This document shows, in pieces, positions 11,746-23,730 of a DNA stretch of 64,000 nt. Position numbers and translations under genes: made by a program. Origin of the DNA: Cryptomeria japonica (Eukaryota > Streptophyta > Pinopsida > Cupressales > Cupressaceae); NCBI RefSeq assembly GCF_030272615.1, contig NC_081415.1, positions 624,899,740 through 624,963,739 of the forward strand, written 5' to 3'. The notes under the pieces were generated by a model, which did not search any database, was not told the DNA's origin, and saw only the letters and a list, made by a program, of their open reading frames with translations. Within the stretch, counting starts at the first letter, position 1. Every line of letters begins with the position of its first letter.

Positions 11746-12546
11746 AGCAACCTCCCTGTAAGCCTTCTTGATCAGCCCCAGACACATGGCATCATCTTGT
11801 GATACCGCTGTCCGTAATCTCCTTGCAACTTACATTGCAGGAAAATGATGTCCTTCTGATCTGTTCAATCTTTACTGCTTTGCATACTGCCCATCAAGTC
11901 TTCTTGAACTTAAAAATTGAGCACCTTTTACCTCAGGATAAAACATCTCCATTCATGATGAGCACGTGCAAATTGATGGGACTGTTAGTAGATCAACCTT
12001 TACCGCCTGCTAACTGGTAACACAATACTTTTGACTGGTTATGCTGCTAACCCTGTCGGTTTTCGCTAATAACATGTGACACCAGATCTCGCAATCTCGC
12101 GGTCATTAAAATCCTCGCACCTTTGATCGTGGGGAAGCGCTAGCCTTTGGATCTATCCTTTCTTTAACATATTTTAATCATATTTAGGACCTTTTAAACT
12201 TATTAAAATACAATCACGAGCATAAATATTTAAAAGGGGACCAGTTATAGGGAATTTCCTGCGGATGACTTAAGGAAATTATTATTTCATGAATAGGTTG
12301 ATCAACATTTTGCTTAGGGAATAAGATGGCCCCACTCATGAAAAGGGTATCCTCGGGCTTAAGTGGTAAAAACTAACAACAAAATATATCAACACTAGGG
12401 TTTTCTTCACAAAATGTAAGAAGTTTTGATAAACCCTAAACCCTAGACCTTGAATCATTCTCAGAGGATACAAGTAAAACCTGAAAAATCAATGTTTTGG
12501 GCTTAAAATTTGAAAATTTGATGCCATCAATTTTTCAGGGCTATCA
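11746..12546 (-). mobile_element. GypX 3' LTR, right portion
   Basis: Continues the LTR interrupted by Copia1 and matches 27748-28547 throughout. The outer edge on the minus strand is TGATAGCCCTGAAAAATT; the match with the other LTR ends exactly after plus-strand 'gctatca' in both copies, which fixes the LTR boundary. No convincing polypurine tract is seen just inside (12547-12580). Confidence 0.8.
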
Positions 12547-13031
12547 ATGGCTCTAGTTGGGGATGCTCATTTCACAAGAATTAAGTGAGAGACTAGAATA
12601 TTTGAGTAAAGCAGACCAACTGCAAGGCAGATGCAAAAGAAATTACCTAGACAGGGTAACTTCAACAAAAAAAAACTACACTACCAAAGCAAACCTAACT
12701 AATGCTAATGGATAATAGCTACTTTAAGAAAAGTAGAACCTCAAAATTGTCCATGAATGAGCAATTAAGAGGGGATTTATTTATAACTCCATTGGGAATA
12801 GAGTCAAAGAAAACCACTCTACCCCAATTCACTTGTGGCCTGTAGGATTAGACCAAGTGTGATGACCCAAAGCCATCAACCAATGTCAACTAGTAGTTTC
12901 CTCTATCATAAACATGATTTTCTTTTGAAATCATCAAATATAACCTAATAACATAAGTGGAAAACAATTTTTCAAATTTGCTGGCTATTTTTATCTATCC
13001 ACTATGCTTAATTTTATCACTGCAATTACTA
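12547..13031 (-). other. GypX 3' internal region, no gene seen
   Basis: Lies between the 3' LTR and the last readable part of gag. No protease, RT or integrase motif is visible on either strand, and there is little room for one, so this element looks gag-only. Confidence 0.5.
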
Positions 13032-14299
13032 CTAGAAACCTAAAAAATTATGCAATGATATAGAACATCTATTATTTTGTGACATATATGTTGTATACTC
13101 AACATAGCACATATCCTGACTGCAACCGATATCCTTTTCTGCAAATACATCATCTTGTTGGAAAAGGAAAATCTCATATTCAGGCACATAATTGAAAATA
13201 CATGCCTCTTTTGCATTATCAACTTGCCTACTGAAATAAGGACTCTCTGAAGAATCCTCCTTCTTACTGATCATATCAAGCAAGTTTTTATCAAGGGGAA
13301 AGAAAGGATCAGATGAAACCCCTTCACATACTTCATTTTCTTTCTCTATTTCGATTCTAATGTCAACAATATCAACAACAGGGAAAGACTACTCATTGTT
13401 ACCTACCTTTGAATTAGATATTACACCTTCATCTTCACAATATTCTATGTCAAAAGTTGATGCAATAATCTCCAAATGTTCATTTGTTTCTCCATATAAG
13501 GGTTGAGAATAACATGAAAACCCTTCTCAAAAATATTATAACAGAGCACCAAATGATCTTCATCTGCATCTTCATCAAACAATGAATTGATATTTTCACT
13601 AAAGTTATTTATGATATCATCTTCAGGTTTATCAAGAAGCCAGGAATCAAAATCTGAACTGGAACAACACCCAACAATACAATCCTCACAAATCTTATCA
13701 TCAAAAGATGATGGTATCTCATTATCTAAATTTTTATTATCACAGTCCTACAAACTTGCATCTGCTTCAGATATAAAACTTTCCAATTCTTCATACTCAC
13801 TGTCATATCTATTTGAAAAACAAGACTGCAAATCAATTCCCTGTGAGGTATTCTCCCTGGAGAAATCATTGTTTTTGTCCTTTAGTAAAGTGATTGACAC
13901 CATATTTGTCTCTACATCCAATATATCAGACACTTTCTCATTAACCTCTTCTTCATTAATATGAGGAATAATCACTATCTAGGACAAGTTCTCTGCACTA
14001 ACATTTGTGTTCATATCATAACTAATAACAGGGCTAATGTAATCAGTAGGGATACAAAGGTCTTGACATGGTCCTTTAATTTAAGATTCATGCTTTGCTT
14101 CAAACTCCAACATCTTAGGATAATATACCCTTGCAGATAGATAACCTCTAGGGATTCCATATCTTAAATTGTTTTAAATCTCCATTGCTATCCTATAAGC
14201 CTAATGCAAGGTTATAGGATCCTTATCTCTTAGCAAATAACTCCCTTCCTCTTCAACTACAACCAAATAAACAACCAGACATACTGCATCATTTGGTCT
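13032..14299 (-). pseudogene. GypX gag, C-terminal half
   Basis: Joining across element B (one copy of AGACC) keeps the frame: IPSSYR|PNDAVCLVVYLVVV, then LLRDKDPITL and YGIPRGYLSARVYYPKMLEF. This resembles the end of Ty3/gypsy gag-type proteins (LRDK-P..L). A long acidic, Ser-rich tail follows (DILDVETNMVSITLL, RYDSEYEELESFISEA). Stops interrupt it at several points, for example near 14199, 14172 and 14080. No CCHC knuckle was found. Confidence 0.65.
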
Positions 14300-14757
14300 T
14301 GTGAGATTTTGCCAAGATCAAGAGGCAATGGAAAGCACAAATAAGAGAGACAAAATAGATGATAGGAATAAACTGTATTCTATCAAGATGCAAAATATGA
14401 TCAACTAGATCATTACAAGATATAGATTGATTGCCCGTACAAACAATGTGGATGAGCCTGCTTATATAGGCAAGGCTAGGGATATGTGAGCACACAAACA
14501 TGACATGTGGCTCAATAAGAAACAAGGGTAGGTAAGAGAAACAATATAATATTCCACATGAGGTGGATCACCCACCGAATGTGGAGTGTAACAACAAGAT
14601 CAACACCATAAAAGGTGGAAATTCTCCTACACACACTATCCCAATGTGGCACAAACACCCAAGTGTCTCATACCCAAACTACTATGAAATGCATGTACCT
14701 AAGTAAACTTAAGTAAAGTGTAATAATATCCAAGATGAATAAGTATTTACACCAACA
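14300..14757 (-). repeat. 3' LTR of element B
   Basis: 458 bp, with TG/CA ends. It is 21 bp shorter than the 5' LTR because one copy of a gggtaggta-flanked direct repeat (near 14530) has been lost. Confidence 0.88.
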
Positions 14758-14770
14758 CCCCCCCTTAAGT
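14758..14770 (-). promoter_or_regulatory. Polypurine tract of element B
   Basis: The minus strand reads TTAAGGGGGGG immediately before the LTR start TGTTGG. Its position confirms that the element lies on the minus strand. Confidence 0.75.
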
Positions 14771-15917
14771 GCAACTTAGGGGAATGCACTAAAGTCTACA
14801 ATGCAACTAAGCAATGCAAGATGGGTCCCAGCTATGAGGCCATGCTAGGTACCCATGTACAATGTGTAAATGCAATCTCCCATAAAGTGAGGAAAGAGAG
14901 ATGATAAAAGAACACAATGCTCTCAATGATGAATGAGAAGAACAAAACTATGTCCCCGCCATAAGAGAGAAGAAGAGACCATGAAGGCCCCCCTCAATGT
15001 CAAATCTCCTGCAAAGATGGTCCAATGATAATGACCAAAATACCTCCTCATAAGGAAGAAAGAGAGCCAATGCTGCACCAATAATGTCAAAGTGTGACAA
15101 AACCAAGTACCAAGTCGATGACGATGAATCACTCGCTGCAACAAAATGAAGATCGGGCATGGAGACAACTTGTTGTGAGCATCATCTGGATACTTAGAAA
15201 TAGTAGAAATATTGGTACAATCCAAGTCTCATGGGAGCCATGCACAAATGTGTACAATCTAAGTCTCAACTGGAGCCATGCACCAAGTCTCACAAGATAT
15301 TTCCAATATACATGTACAAGAGGATTACATCAAATATGTCAACAATGAAAAGATACAAAGAGGTGTGGCACTTTATGATAGTGCGAGTACAACATAGCTC
15401 AAGCAAGAGCATACAACATGATAGTGCAAATCTGGAAAGATGAAGATGATGCCACCAAGAAGCTCTATAGAATACTGCAGAAAAAGATGCATTTGATTAG
15501 GATGTGGCCAAGAGATATAAAGGAGCAAATCAACCCCCCTTGACTACCGGTTGGAAGCACTACAAGACAGGTGTGAAGTGACAAGAAAAAAAGTGTTCCC
15601 AATTTAACTTATTCCATGATGTTTTACTTTTTAAAAGATTTTAAAAATCTAAATAAAAACAATCCATTAAAACCCATGCAAAAAAAAATGAAATGAAAAA
15701 AAAATTTAATAAAAATTTATTAAAGAGAAAAAAAGTTTTTTTTTTTGTTATGCAAAAAAAATTATTAAACTGAATAAGAAAAAAAGGAATTTTTTTTTAA
15801 TTATTAAAAAAATTTATTTTAGAAAAATAAGAAAAAAGAATTTTTTTTTTATTTATTAAAAAACTTAAAAAATCTTAAAAAAACTTAAAAAAACTTAAAA
15901 AAACAAAATTAAATACA
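14771..15917 (-). other. Element B interior, A/T-rich, no gene
   Basis: The left part (about 14900-15080) is homologous to the end of element A. From 15600 to 15910 it becomes poly-A/T with repeats of aaacttaaaa-type units. The T-run at 15791-15798 is the breakpoint of the tandem duplication. No protein was recognised. Confidence 0.6.
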
Positions 15918-16180
15918 TCCCTGTGGGGACCACTGCAGGTGGCCTACGGTTACTGCAGAGCCTGTGGGCCGCAGTACTTTGCGGTACTCATAGGTACCCT
16001 GCGGAGGTGGCCGCAGGTACCACCTACGGTAAGGGGAGGGTTTTTTCAACTTGGGGTGACGGAGGCCGCTTTTGACAAACTGATAGTCGATCTTGGGGTT
16101 TTTGGGCCTTCTCAGTGCAATGGCGATGGCGGATTTGGCCAAAAATGCTCCAAAATTGCAGATCGGTGTTAGGACAACTC
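15918..16180. other. GC-rich island inside element B
   Basis: An abrupt GC-rich block (ctgtggggaccactgcagg, ggaggtggccgcagg) within A/T-rich DNA, copied at 20916-21178. Both strands are open for 77 codons there, which is expected from composition, and I see no protein family. It is absent from element A, so it was gained by B or lost from A. Confidence 0.5.
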
Positions 16181-16386
16181 ACCACCCTCCACCTTCAAAT
16201 GGCTCTAGATTTGGCCTCGGATGTTGGATTTGGAAAAATAAAAGGCGATTCTTAATTGTTTGAACCTCCTCAATCCAATAGTGACCTCACATTTGACCCA
16301 ACAAGCTCCAATAATAACCTACAATAGAAAGCTCCAAAATGCAAACCCCAAATTTCTCTCTATTGGCAAACCAATGGCACTCTAAT

Positions 16387-16399
16387 GGCTTTGATAGCA
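16387..16399 (-). promoter_or_regulatory. Primer binding site of element B (mutated)
   Basis: The minus strand reads TGCTATCAAAGCC beside the LTR end. The copy at 21385-21397 still reads TGGTATCAAAGCC, closer to the tRNA-iMet-type site. Confidence 0.75.
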
Positions 16400-16878
16400 T
16401 GGGAGATTTTGCCAAGATCAAGAGGAAATGTAAAGAACAAATAAGAGAGACAAAATAGATGATAGGAATAAACTGTATTCTATCAAGATGCAAATTATGA
16501 TCAACTTGATCATTACAAGATATAGATATATTGCCCGCACAAACAACGTAGATGAGCCTTCTTATATAGGCAAGGCTAGGGATATGTGAGCACACAAACA
16601 TGACACGTGGCTCAATAAGAAACAAGGGTAGGTAGGAAATAGGTTCGGGTAGGTAGGAGAAACAATATAATATTCCACATGAGGTCGATCACCCACCGAA
16701 TGTGGAGTGTAACAACAAGATCAACATCATAAAAGGTGGAAATTCTCCTACAAAAATTATCCCCATGTGGCACAAACACCCAAGTGTCTCATACCCAAAC
16801 TACTATGAAATGCATGTACCTAAGTAAACTTAAGTAAGGTGTAATAATATCCAAGATGAATAAGTATTTACACCAACA
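16400..16878 (-). repeat. 5' LTR of element B
   Basis: 479 bp, aligning to 14300-14757, 21398-21876 and 3144-3608. It ends ...ttacaccaaca beside the target duplication. Confidence 0.88.
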
Positions 16879-16883
16879 AGTCT

Positions 16884-17393
16884 ATAACTGCTAGGAATGT
16901 TGTCCAATGCCCTAGCAAACCTAAGATTAAAAGCAGGTACTAACTCATCTTCTTCCTTCTGAATGTCCATGAATATTTTCATAACTGATCTTGGATCAAT
17001 TCTCTCACCAAACTATTCAATTAATTAAACTTTCAACTCATCCCATGATGAGATAGAGCATACTGGGATGTAGGAGAACTGGTCTCTGGCATTTTCCCTC
17101 AAAGACTAAACAAACAACTTCATGAAAACATCTTCCTGATTTATTTCAAAAAAATTAATTAATTCAGAAAACTCCTGCAAATGATGTCGTGTTGATTCTA
17201 ATTTCTTCCCATTAAATCCTAGTAATTGTTCCCTGACCCCTACAGGAAAAGGATTTGGGAAACCTATACCATCAAAATTCAATGGTTTATATCTTTCCCT
17301 AAATAAATCTCTATGATGACTCGACATAGATTTCACATTTGTTTTTGACATTTCATAAGGAAAAAAAGGCACATGATACATATTTTCATTCAT
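16884..17393 (-). pseudogene. GypX gag, N-terminal half (unit 1)
   Basis: The start at 17393 gives MNENMYHVPFFPYEM. The body contains GIGFPNPFPVGVREQLLGFN, LRENARDQFSYIPVCSISSW, FGERIDPRSV and FNLRFARALDNIPSSYR, the pattern of a Ty3/gypsy retrotransposon gag domain. It has an in-frame TAG after MKLFV (about 17107) and stops near 17026 and 17014. It is cut by element B and continues at 14299. The related stretch at 23223-23730 lacks one of these stops. Confidence 0.78.
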
Positions 17394-17691
17394 CTCCTTA
17401 TTTATTTCCCTTCTCTTGAACTATTTCATTAGAAATCTCAAAACATACTCCATCTAATCTTATATAGAAAGATAATAATTGAATCACAGGAGTATGTAAA
17501 ATTATCACTACCATTCCCTTCCTCAGTACTTCTTTCACTATTTAGGGAATATTTTTTTTATAATTTTCATGAAAATACACTTGAATCATGAAAATCTAAA
17601 TACCTGGAAATGCTGAAATCGTTGTTGCCTTCTTCAACCTAGGATTTGAAAAAATCACCTTTAATCCTTGAAATCTTTAACACTGATCTTT
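17394..17691 (-). other. GypX 5' leader
   Basis: About 300 bp between the primer site and gag, A/T-rich; nothing else was recognised. Duplicated at 23731-24028. Confidence 0.45.
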
Positions 17692-17705
17692 TGACAGAGT
17701 CGCCA
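17692..17705 (-). promoter_or_regulatory. Candidate GypX primer binding site (unit 1)
   Basis: The minus strand reads TGGCGACTCTGTCA, about 300 bp upstream of gag. It resembles the TGGCGACTC-type sites found in plant Ty3/gypsy elements. The LTR end should lie just to the right, but no clean ...CA terminus is visible there. Confidence 0.55.
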
Positions 17706-19870
17706 CCTTCTTATAGAGGACCAATACTCAAACAACTAAAATTTCTTCACAGGTCAGATTTGCTTCAACACAGCACTACAACACTTCCTTATCATCAAAT
17801 GGCCTTACAGATTCTATCCTCAACTTGTTAGGGTACTTCATCATAAGAGATCGAATTTTCTTCGTCCTTCCTACAAATTTCTTAGTTCTTCTTCAAGCAG
17901 ACACACACTAGTGCATAGATCTCAGTGTCTCAGAGTTGCCACTCACAACTATGAGGTATTACATATAATCTTGAAAAACATATAGATTTGGACCGTACTC
18001 TTTATAGAACAAGAACTATAGCATATTTCTCAGCGACATTTATGAGAATTGACTCAAACCGACAAGGGACAGATTAAGAAGTGTCTTCACTCCATGGGAA
18101 AAATATCCACTATGTTTTAGCAAATTTTTCTAGCCTGAGATTCTCTACAGTTCCTTTCATCCTCAACAGAGTTGCCAATTTTTGTTGGTTCCCAAAATGG
18201 ATGACGGTTTTACACTCCTTACAAGGCAGAGACCAGGCTGATTTTCTCCAAATATCTATGGAGAGCCACCTCCAACTATCAATATCTATCAGGCTTGGAC
18301 CAACAATAACAAGGACAAAAAGTCCTTCTGCGCTTTAGGCTCTACAGAACCAGGGATGGTGATCCCTTTAGTAAGATATCTTGCTCTCTACAACAATACT
18401 CAAGAAACTTACTGAAAACAAGGCAGATTATCTGATAATAAGACTCAACAGAAAGGGAGAATTCTCAAGGATGGAAAATCCTTTAGTGATCCTCAACCTT
18501 AAGCTCGAGTATGAGAGAGGGTGAGACAACTTTCAGAAAATACATAAATCTTAGCAAACGATTGTTCTGATATTTATTAGATTCATTCTGAGAGATCATA
18601 AAGAAGATAAAACCGGAATTTGATAACCTAATCAGATTTGATAGCGGATACTAGTGCCTTATTCATTTGGGTTACAGAGTCTATGAAAAGTGTTACTTTA
18701 AATTTGATAATACTTCTTTTAATAGTTGGTCTAGCCTGAAATAATGCAACCTTACAATATTGTTCTTCTTATAATCCTTCATCTGATCTGCTTATCAAAT
18801 CCTGTGGCGAGCCTTATTTCCCTTGTAATCTCATTGAAGCATTTTAATTAACCGCTTGGACTAAAGCATTTAATATAAGAATACATACGTCATAACAATG
18901 CAATAAACAAATGAAACCCTTGATCCCATTTGCTTAAAAGAAGACAAAACTGCACATAGGAGAGTAAAGATTAGGAAAAATATATTTGCATTAATATCAT
19001 AAGCTATCTTTTATCAGATGATGGCCAAAAAAATTCAAATACAGAATGACCCACTTGAAAAGGGAGAACTTGCAACTGTTCTATTACTTTTTTGCTTTGC
19101 AAAATAAAACTACAACTCTCTAGAACTATTTTGGACGTAACCCTACAGAAAATATCTATTTTACAAAGATCCTTCTTAGAAAATTCAGACCCTAACTAAT
19201 GGCCTTGAATTCCCTTTTATAGAGAACAAGGTAGCGACAAGCTTTAGGCCATGAGACACTTGTCAACAAAACTAAGCCTTAGAGGCTATACACATTGCTT
19301 GTTACCAAATGTTTATACGTCCATGCGATGGCACTTGTGAATCATTGTTTTCTAACCGAAAATTGGTAAGAGAAAAACCATTTGAGCCATGTAATTATCG
19401 CCCTGACATCTTTGGATGGAGTGTGAGATGTTGCATTTTTGTCCCATAGAGCATTTCCCTTCCTTAGAAAGGGAAACAGGATCCTGACAATAAGTAAAGT
19501 TGCCCCTCAAGCTAGAGGAGGAACTCAACCTTCATACCTAGGATCAGAGGTAGTGGGAGGTGATGTTAGAGGGGAAACATAATATGTTGGGCAGGGGTCA
19601 TAGCTTCCAAGCAGGTACATGGATGGATTGTTTCCGCTCCCTACCCAGACATGTTCCCTTTTTATTTCTCTGCAAGTTCTTTCTTAGAACTCTCTACCAC
19701 CCAGAGACCGAGTAGACACAAAGATTGTTCCATCTGTGGCCCTTCTTCACGAGAAAGGCTTCCAATCCCCCTCTGGAAATCCTCCCCACTTTCACATCCC
19801 CTATGACAATAGATATAGTCACACATGATTGAAAAAATCCATCCGGTATCACAAAGTATATTGCAACTCC
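17706..19870 (-). mobile_element. GypX 5' LTR, inner part (unit 1)
   Basis: Bases from 19070 match the 3' LTR (3609 on). Bases 17706-19069 have no counterpart in the window because element A truncates the other LTR, so assigning them to the LTR rests on the position of the primer site. Reassembled without inserts, the LTR would be about 3.5 kb. No protein was recognised in the open frames. Confidence 0.6.
19214..19221 (-). promoter_or_regulatory. GypX LTR TATA box (unit 1)
   Basis: The minus strand reads CTCTATAAAAGGGAATTC. Conserved at 3749-3756 and 25551-25558. Confidence 0.55.
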
Positions 19871-20793
19871 GAGTGAACTCACAATACTGGTTCCCACTTT
19901 TTAACCAACTTTGACACTTAGATGAATATTTTGAAAAAAACCTTCACTTTCTAACACCTATAACTTTTAAACCATTAAGAATTTGAAGATGATATAAACT
20001 ACTGATTTTTAACATCTTGTTTTTAGATTCTAAATATTTTTTTTGCAAATTTGTTTGAATAAAATTTTATTGATTTTTCCATCTCCCTCAAAAAGTAGTT
20101 GTTTACAGCAAACAATATTTTTTAAAAGTGATGTGTATCCCTAAACGCATAATTTTTTTTCTATAAATGATAAAAACTTAATTATTTTGAGTTTTGGTTT
20201 GTAACATCAATACCCAAGGCATGCACTTTATTTGATAGTGATATGTTGAATATTTTTTATTTTATTAAGTTTTGAAGTTCAACTAATTATACTTTGGATA
20301 TAGGTGTACGTTTGAACACATAACTTGTTCTATATATATCAAAATTCAATTTTCTTTTTTTGGTTAGAAAGAAAACACCAATACCTAGTGCATAGATATT
20401 TCAAGAATTTTTTTGAATTAGTTTACTATTTTTCCCAATGCATTGAACAAAGAAGTTCATGTTCAATGAGAAACCTACATTCATAAGAAATTAAATAAAA
20501 ATCTATTAATGAAATTAAATATATTAAAAGTTATACTATTTGGAAAGCTTATAATAAGGACTAAATACTTTTAAAAAAAAAACTTTTAAATGAATTAATT
20601 TGACCCCCCAAAAGCTAATGTAAAATTGGTGTTTTATCAGCATTTGATAGATGCAAAGGAGACTCCATTGCAAGTATGATTTAGAAGTAGAAAGGTTCTA
20701 TCTAAGAAATTTTGATGTAAGAGCCTTTGCTTTAACTCTCTTCAATTAATTACTTCAAATGGGACCTCTTAAAACTTAAATCATTATATTTTT
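19871..20793. mobile_element. TIR DNA transposon, right end lost (unit 1)
   Basis: Starts with the terminal sequence GAGTGAACTCACAATACTGG and matches 26208-27131. The right terminal repeat is missing because the tandem-duplication junction falls inside the element. No transposase is visible. Confidence 0.8.
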
Positions 20794-20915
20794 TTTTAAT
20801 TATTAAAAAAACTTATTTTAGAAAAATAAGAAAAAAGAATTTCTTTTGATTTATTAAAAAACTTAAAAAATCTTAAAAAAACTTAAAAAAACTTTAAAAA
20901 ACAAAATTAAATACA

Positions 20916-21178
20916 TCCCTGTGGGGACCACTGCAGGTGGCCTATGGTTACTGCAGAGCCTGTGGGCCGCAATACTTTGCGGTACTCATAGGTACCCTGC
21001 GGAGGTGGCCGCAGGTACCACCTACGGTAAGGGGAGGGTTTTTTCAACTTGGGGTGACGGAGGCCGCTTTTGACAAACTGATAGTCGATCTTGGGGTTTT
21101 TGGGCCTTCTCAGTGCAATGGCGATGGCGGATTTGGCCAAAAATGCTCCAAAATTGCAGATCAGTGTTAGGACAAGTC
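20916..21178. other. GC-rich island, duplicated copy
   Basis: Copy of 15918-16180 within unit 2, with only a few base changes. Confidence 0.6.
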
Positions 21179-21397
21179 ACCACCCTCCACCTTCAAATGG
21201 CTCTAGATTTGGCCTTGGATGTTGGATTTGGCAAAATAAAAGGCGATTCTTAATTGTTTGAACCTCCTCAATCCAATAGTGACCTCACATTTGACCCAAC
21301 AAGCTCCAATAATAACCTACAATAGAAAGCTCCAAAATGCAAACCCCAAATTTCTCTCTATTGGCAAACCAATGGCACTCTAATGGCTTTGATACCA

Positions 21398-21876
21398 TGG
21401 GAGATTTTGCCAAGATCAAGAGGAAATGTAAAGAACAAATAAGAGAGACAAAATAGATGATAGGAATAAACTGTATTCTATCAAGATGCAAATTATGATC
21501 AACTTGATCATTACAAGATATAGATATATTGCCCGCACAAACAACGTAGATGAGCCTTCTTATATAGGCAAGGCTAGGGATATGTGAGCACACAAACATG
21601 ACACGTGGCTCAATAAGAAACAAGGGTAGGTAGGAAATAGGTGTGGGTAGGTAGGAGAAACAATATAATATTCCACATGAGGTGGATCACCCACCGAATG
21701 TGGAGTGTAACAACAAGATCAACATCATAAAAGGTGGAAATTCTCCTACACAAATTATCCCAATGTGGCACAAACACCCAAGTGTCTCATACCCAAACTA
21801 CTATGAAATGCATGTGCCTAAGAAAACTTAAGTAAGGTGTAATAATATCCAAGATGAATAAGTATTTACACCAACA
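21398..21876 (-). repeat. Element B 5' LTR, duplicated copy
   Basis: Carried along by the tandem duplication together with the primer site (21385-21397, TGGTATCAAAGCC) and the right flank ggtct. It has no 3' LTR partner of its own, so it is not an independent insertion. Confidence 0.9.
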
Positions 21877-21888
21877 GGTCTATAACTG

Positions 21889-23222
21889 TGGTGCAGAAGC
21901 ACCTAGACATCAAGACATTGGAGGAGATCCTGAGAGATATTTTAATCCATATGTTTGGATATGATATTCAATGTAATAAAATTAAATGTAATGCCTAAGG
22001 GAAAACAAAATTATAAAGTTGTCATTTAGTTGTCATTTTAAGAGTCATGTGATGTGTTTTGTAAAGCCATGAAGTCATTTATTCAAAAGTGTAAAAGTTG
22101 TCAACTTGACAATAAAATGTTGTCAAGCAAAGTTGCAAAAATGCAACAAAAGTTGAAAGGGGTTAAAAGTTGGTTATGAGAGGTAGTTGTAAGGTCAAAA
22201 CTAACCAAAAATCTATAAAAAGTCATTTTATGGTCGTTCCAAATCATAAAGAAAAAAAAGGAAAGAAAGGAGAACATTTTGATACATTTTGGTGCATTCT
22301 ACTATTGTTATTTTGATTGGCTTTCCAATTTTTATGTTGGTTCCAGGCCTTGTACGACCATGTATGGCCTGGGAACATTTGTAAAATGTATAATGGATAG
22401 TTAGATATGTGAATTACCTTTCTTTTCCTTTTTATTTGGAGTGATTATGTTTAGAAATGAAGAAGTTATGATATTTTTGGTGAAAGTTGTTGATTGCAGA
22501 TTTGAGGTTTTTTGAGAGGAGTCATGTTGCAGCATATGGTACGGATTCATATGGAATTATTATGACCTCTAAATAGATTCATTGGATAGATATGTGAATC
22601 CTCTCTCATTTCCATTTGGTTTGAGTCATTTTTATTTATATTTATGGAAGTTATGAAGATTGTGGTGAAAACTGGTTTTAAACTATCTTCAATGGAGCTG
22701 CAGGAAATGGTTTGATATTATCTCATGATTTAATCATTGGAAAATTTAATGGATTACATATTATGAATATATATTCATATATATTTTATATGAAATTGGT
22801 TTGGTGTCTTTTGGTTATTTTTTGCGAAAGATATTTGATGCCTTAGACGGACTGAGCATGCACATGTCTAATTTGGGGACAACAGTATTGGGTCTCGGTG
22901 CAGAGGACATAACTTTTAATCTAACCATTGGATTCTCCTAATTTTTGGATATGTTTCAATAAGGCTAGTTATATACAATTTCACCAAAGGGATTTGAAAA
23001 ATAATAGATGGTTCAAAAGTGATGAATGACAGAATATAGGTCTATGACTGGGAACTTTAAAGATTGAAATGTGAAACATGAATATGGGTTATTGCATTAA
23101 GTTGATATTAATCAAGAGATGATTGAAAGAAGTTGTTAGTTTGCCTCTAAAGAATGAGTTTAAATGGATATTGATATTTTAATATGCAGATAGGGAAGAA
23201 GTTTTTTCTTTCCTCTGCATCA
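21889..23222. mobile_element. Solo LTR of unidentified family (1334 bp) in unit 2
   Basis: Begins TGGTGCAGAAG and ends CCTCTGCATCA, imperfect inverted ends with TG/CA. It is flanked by aactg (21884-21888 and 23223-23227). Unit 1 (16881-16895) shows the empty site with one aactg, which proves an insertion after the duplication. It has a TATA-like tctataaaaag near 22210 and no ORF of note. The most likely origin is LTR-LTR recombination; a short element without coding sequence is the alternative. Confidence 0.9.
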
Positions 23223-23227
23223 AACTG

Positions 23228-23730
23228 CTAGGAATGTTGTCCAATGCCCTAGCAAACCTAAGATTAAAAGCAGGTACTAACTCATCTTCTTCCTTCTGAA
23301 TGTCCATGAATGTTTTCATAACTGATCATGGATCAATTCTCTCACCAAACTATTCAATTAATTCCACTTTCAACTCATCCCATGATGAGATAGAGCATAC
23401 TGGGATGTAGGAGAACTGGTCTCTGGCATTTTCCCTCAAAGACTAAACAAACAACTTCATGAAAAAATCTTCTTGATTTATTTCAAAAAAATTAATTAAT
23501 TCAGAAAACTCCTGCAAATGATGTCGTGTTGATTCTAATTTCTTCCCATTAAATCCTAGTAATTGTTCCCTGACCCCTACAGGAAAAGGATTTGGGAAAC
23601 CTATACTATCAAAATTCAATGGTTTATATCTTTCCCTAAATAAATCTCTATGATGACTCGACATAGATTTCACATTTGTTTTTGACATTTCATAAGGAAA
23701 AAAAGGCACATGATACATATTTTCATTCAT
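23228..23730 (-). pseudogene. GypX gag N-terminal half, duplicated copy
   Basis: Copy of 16884-17393 with the same start (MNENMYHVPFF) and gag motifs. One codon that is a stop in unit 1 (after DELKV) is Glu here, so that stop arose in unit 1 after duplication. Other stops are shared and older. Separated from any C-terminal half by the solo LTR. Confidence 0.8.

Larger units (their letters stand above)
14300..16878 (-). mobile_element. Element B: short non-autonomous copia element (LARD-like)
   Basis: About 2.6 kb: 3' LTR on the left, polypurine tract, about 1.6 kb of non-coding interior, primer site and 5' LTR on the right. The flanks are ggtct (14295-14299) and agtct (16879-16883; still ggtct in the duplicated copy at 21877-21881), a 5-bp target duplication. 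It shares LTR and leader with element A but has no gag. It inserted in the GypX gag. Its right part was later copied by the tandem duplication. Confidence 0.88.
15791..20793. repeat. Tandem duplication, unit 1 (about 5.0 kb)
   Basis: Nearly identical to 20794-27131 once the 1334-bp solo LTR and its 5-bp duplication are removed from unit 2; alignment offsets are 4999 at the start and 6337 at the end. Breakpoints fall in T-runs (15791-15798, about 20788-20797, about 27125-27131). The unit starts inside element B and ends inside the TIR transposon, so it was made by recombination or slippage, not transposition. Confidence 0.93.

Noticed and set aside
12330-12370. tRNA-like words (gggcttaagtggtaa) in the GypX LTR
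   Set aside because: No second promoter box at the right distance; both LTR copies carry it as ordinary LTR sequence.
15909-16172. 77-codon open frames on both strands of the GC island, conserved in its second copy at 20907-21170
   Set aside because: Conservation only reflects the recent tandem duplication, and openness on both strands points to composition rather than coding.
17646-18338. Plus-strand open frames of 61 and 85 codons that recur at 23983-24675
   Set aside because: They recur only because of the tandem duplication; they lie in GypX LTR or leader, on the strand opposite to its gag.
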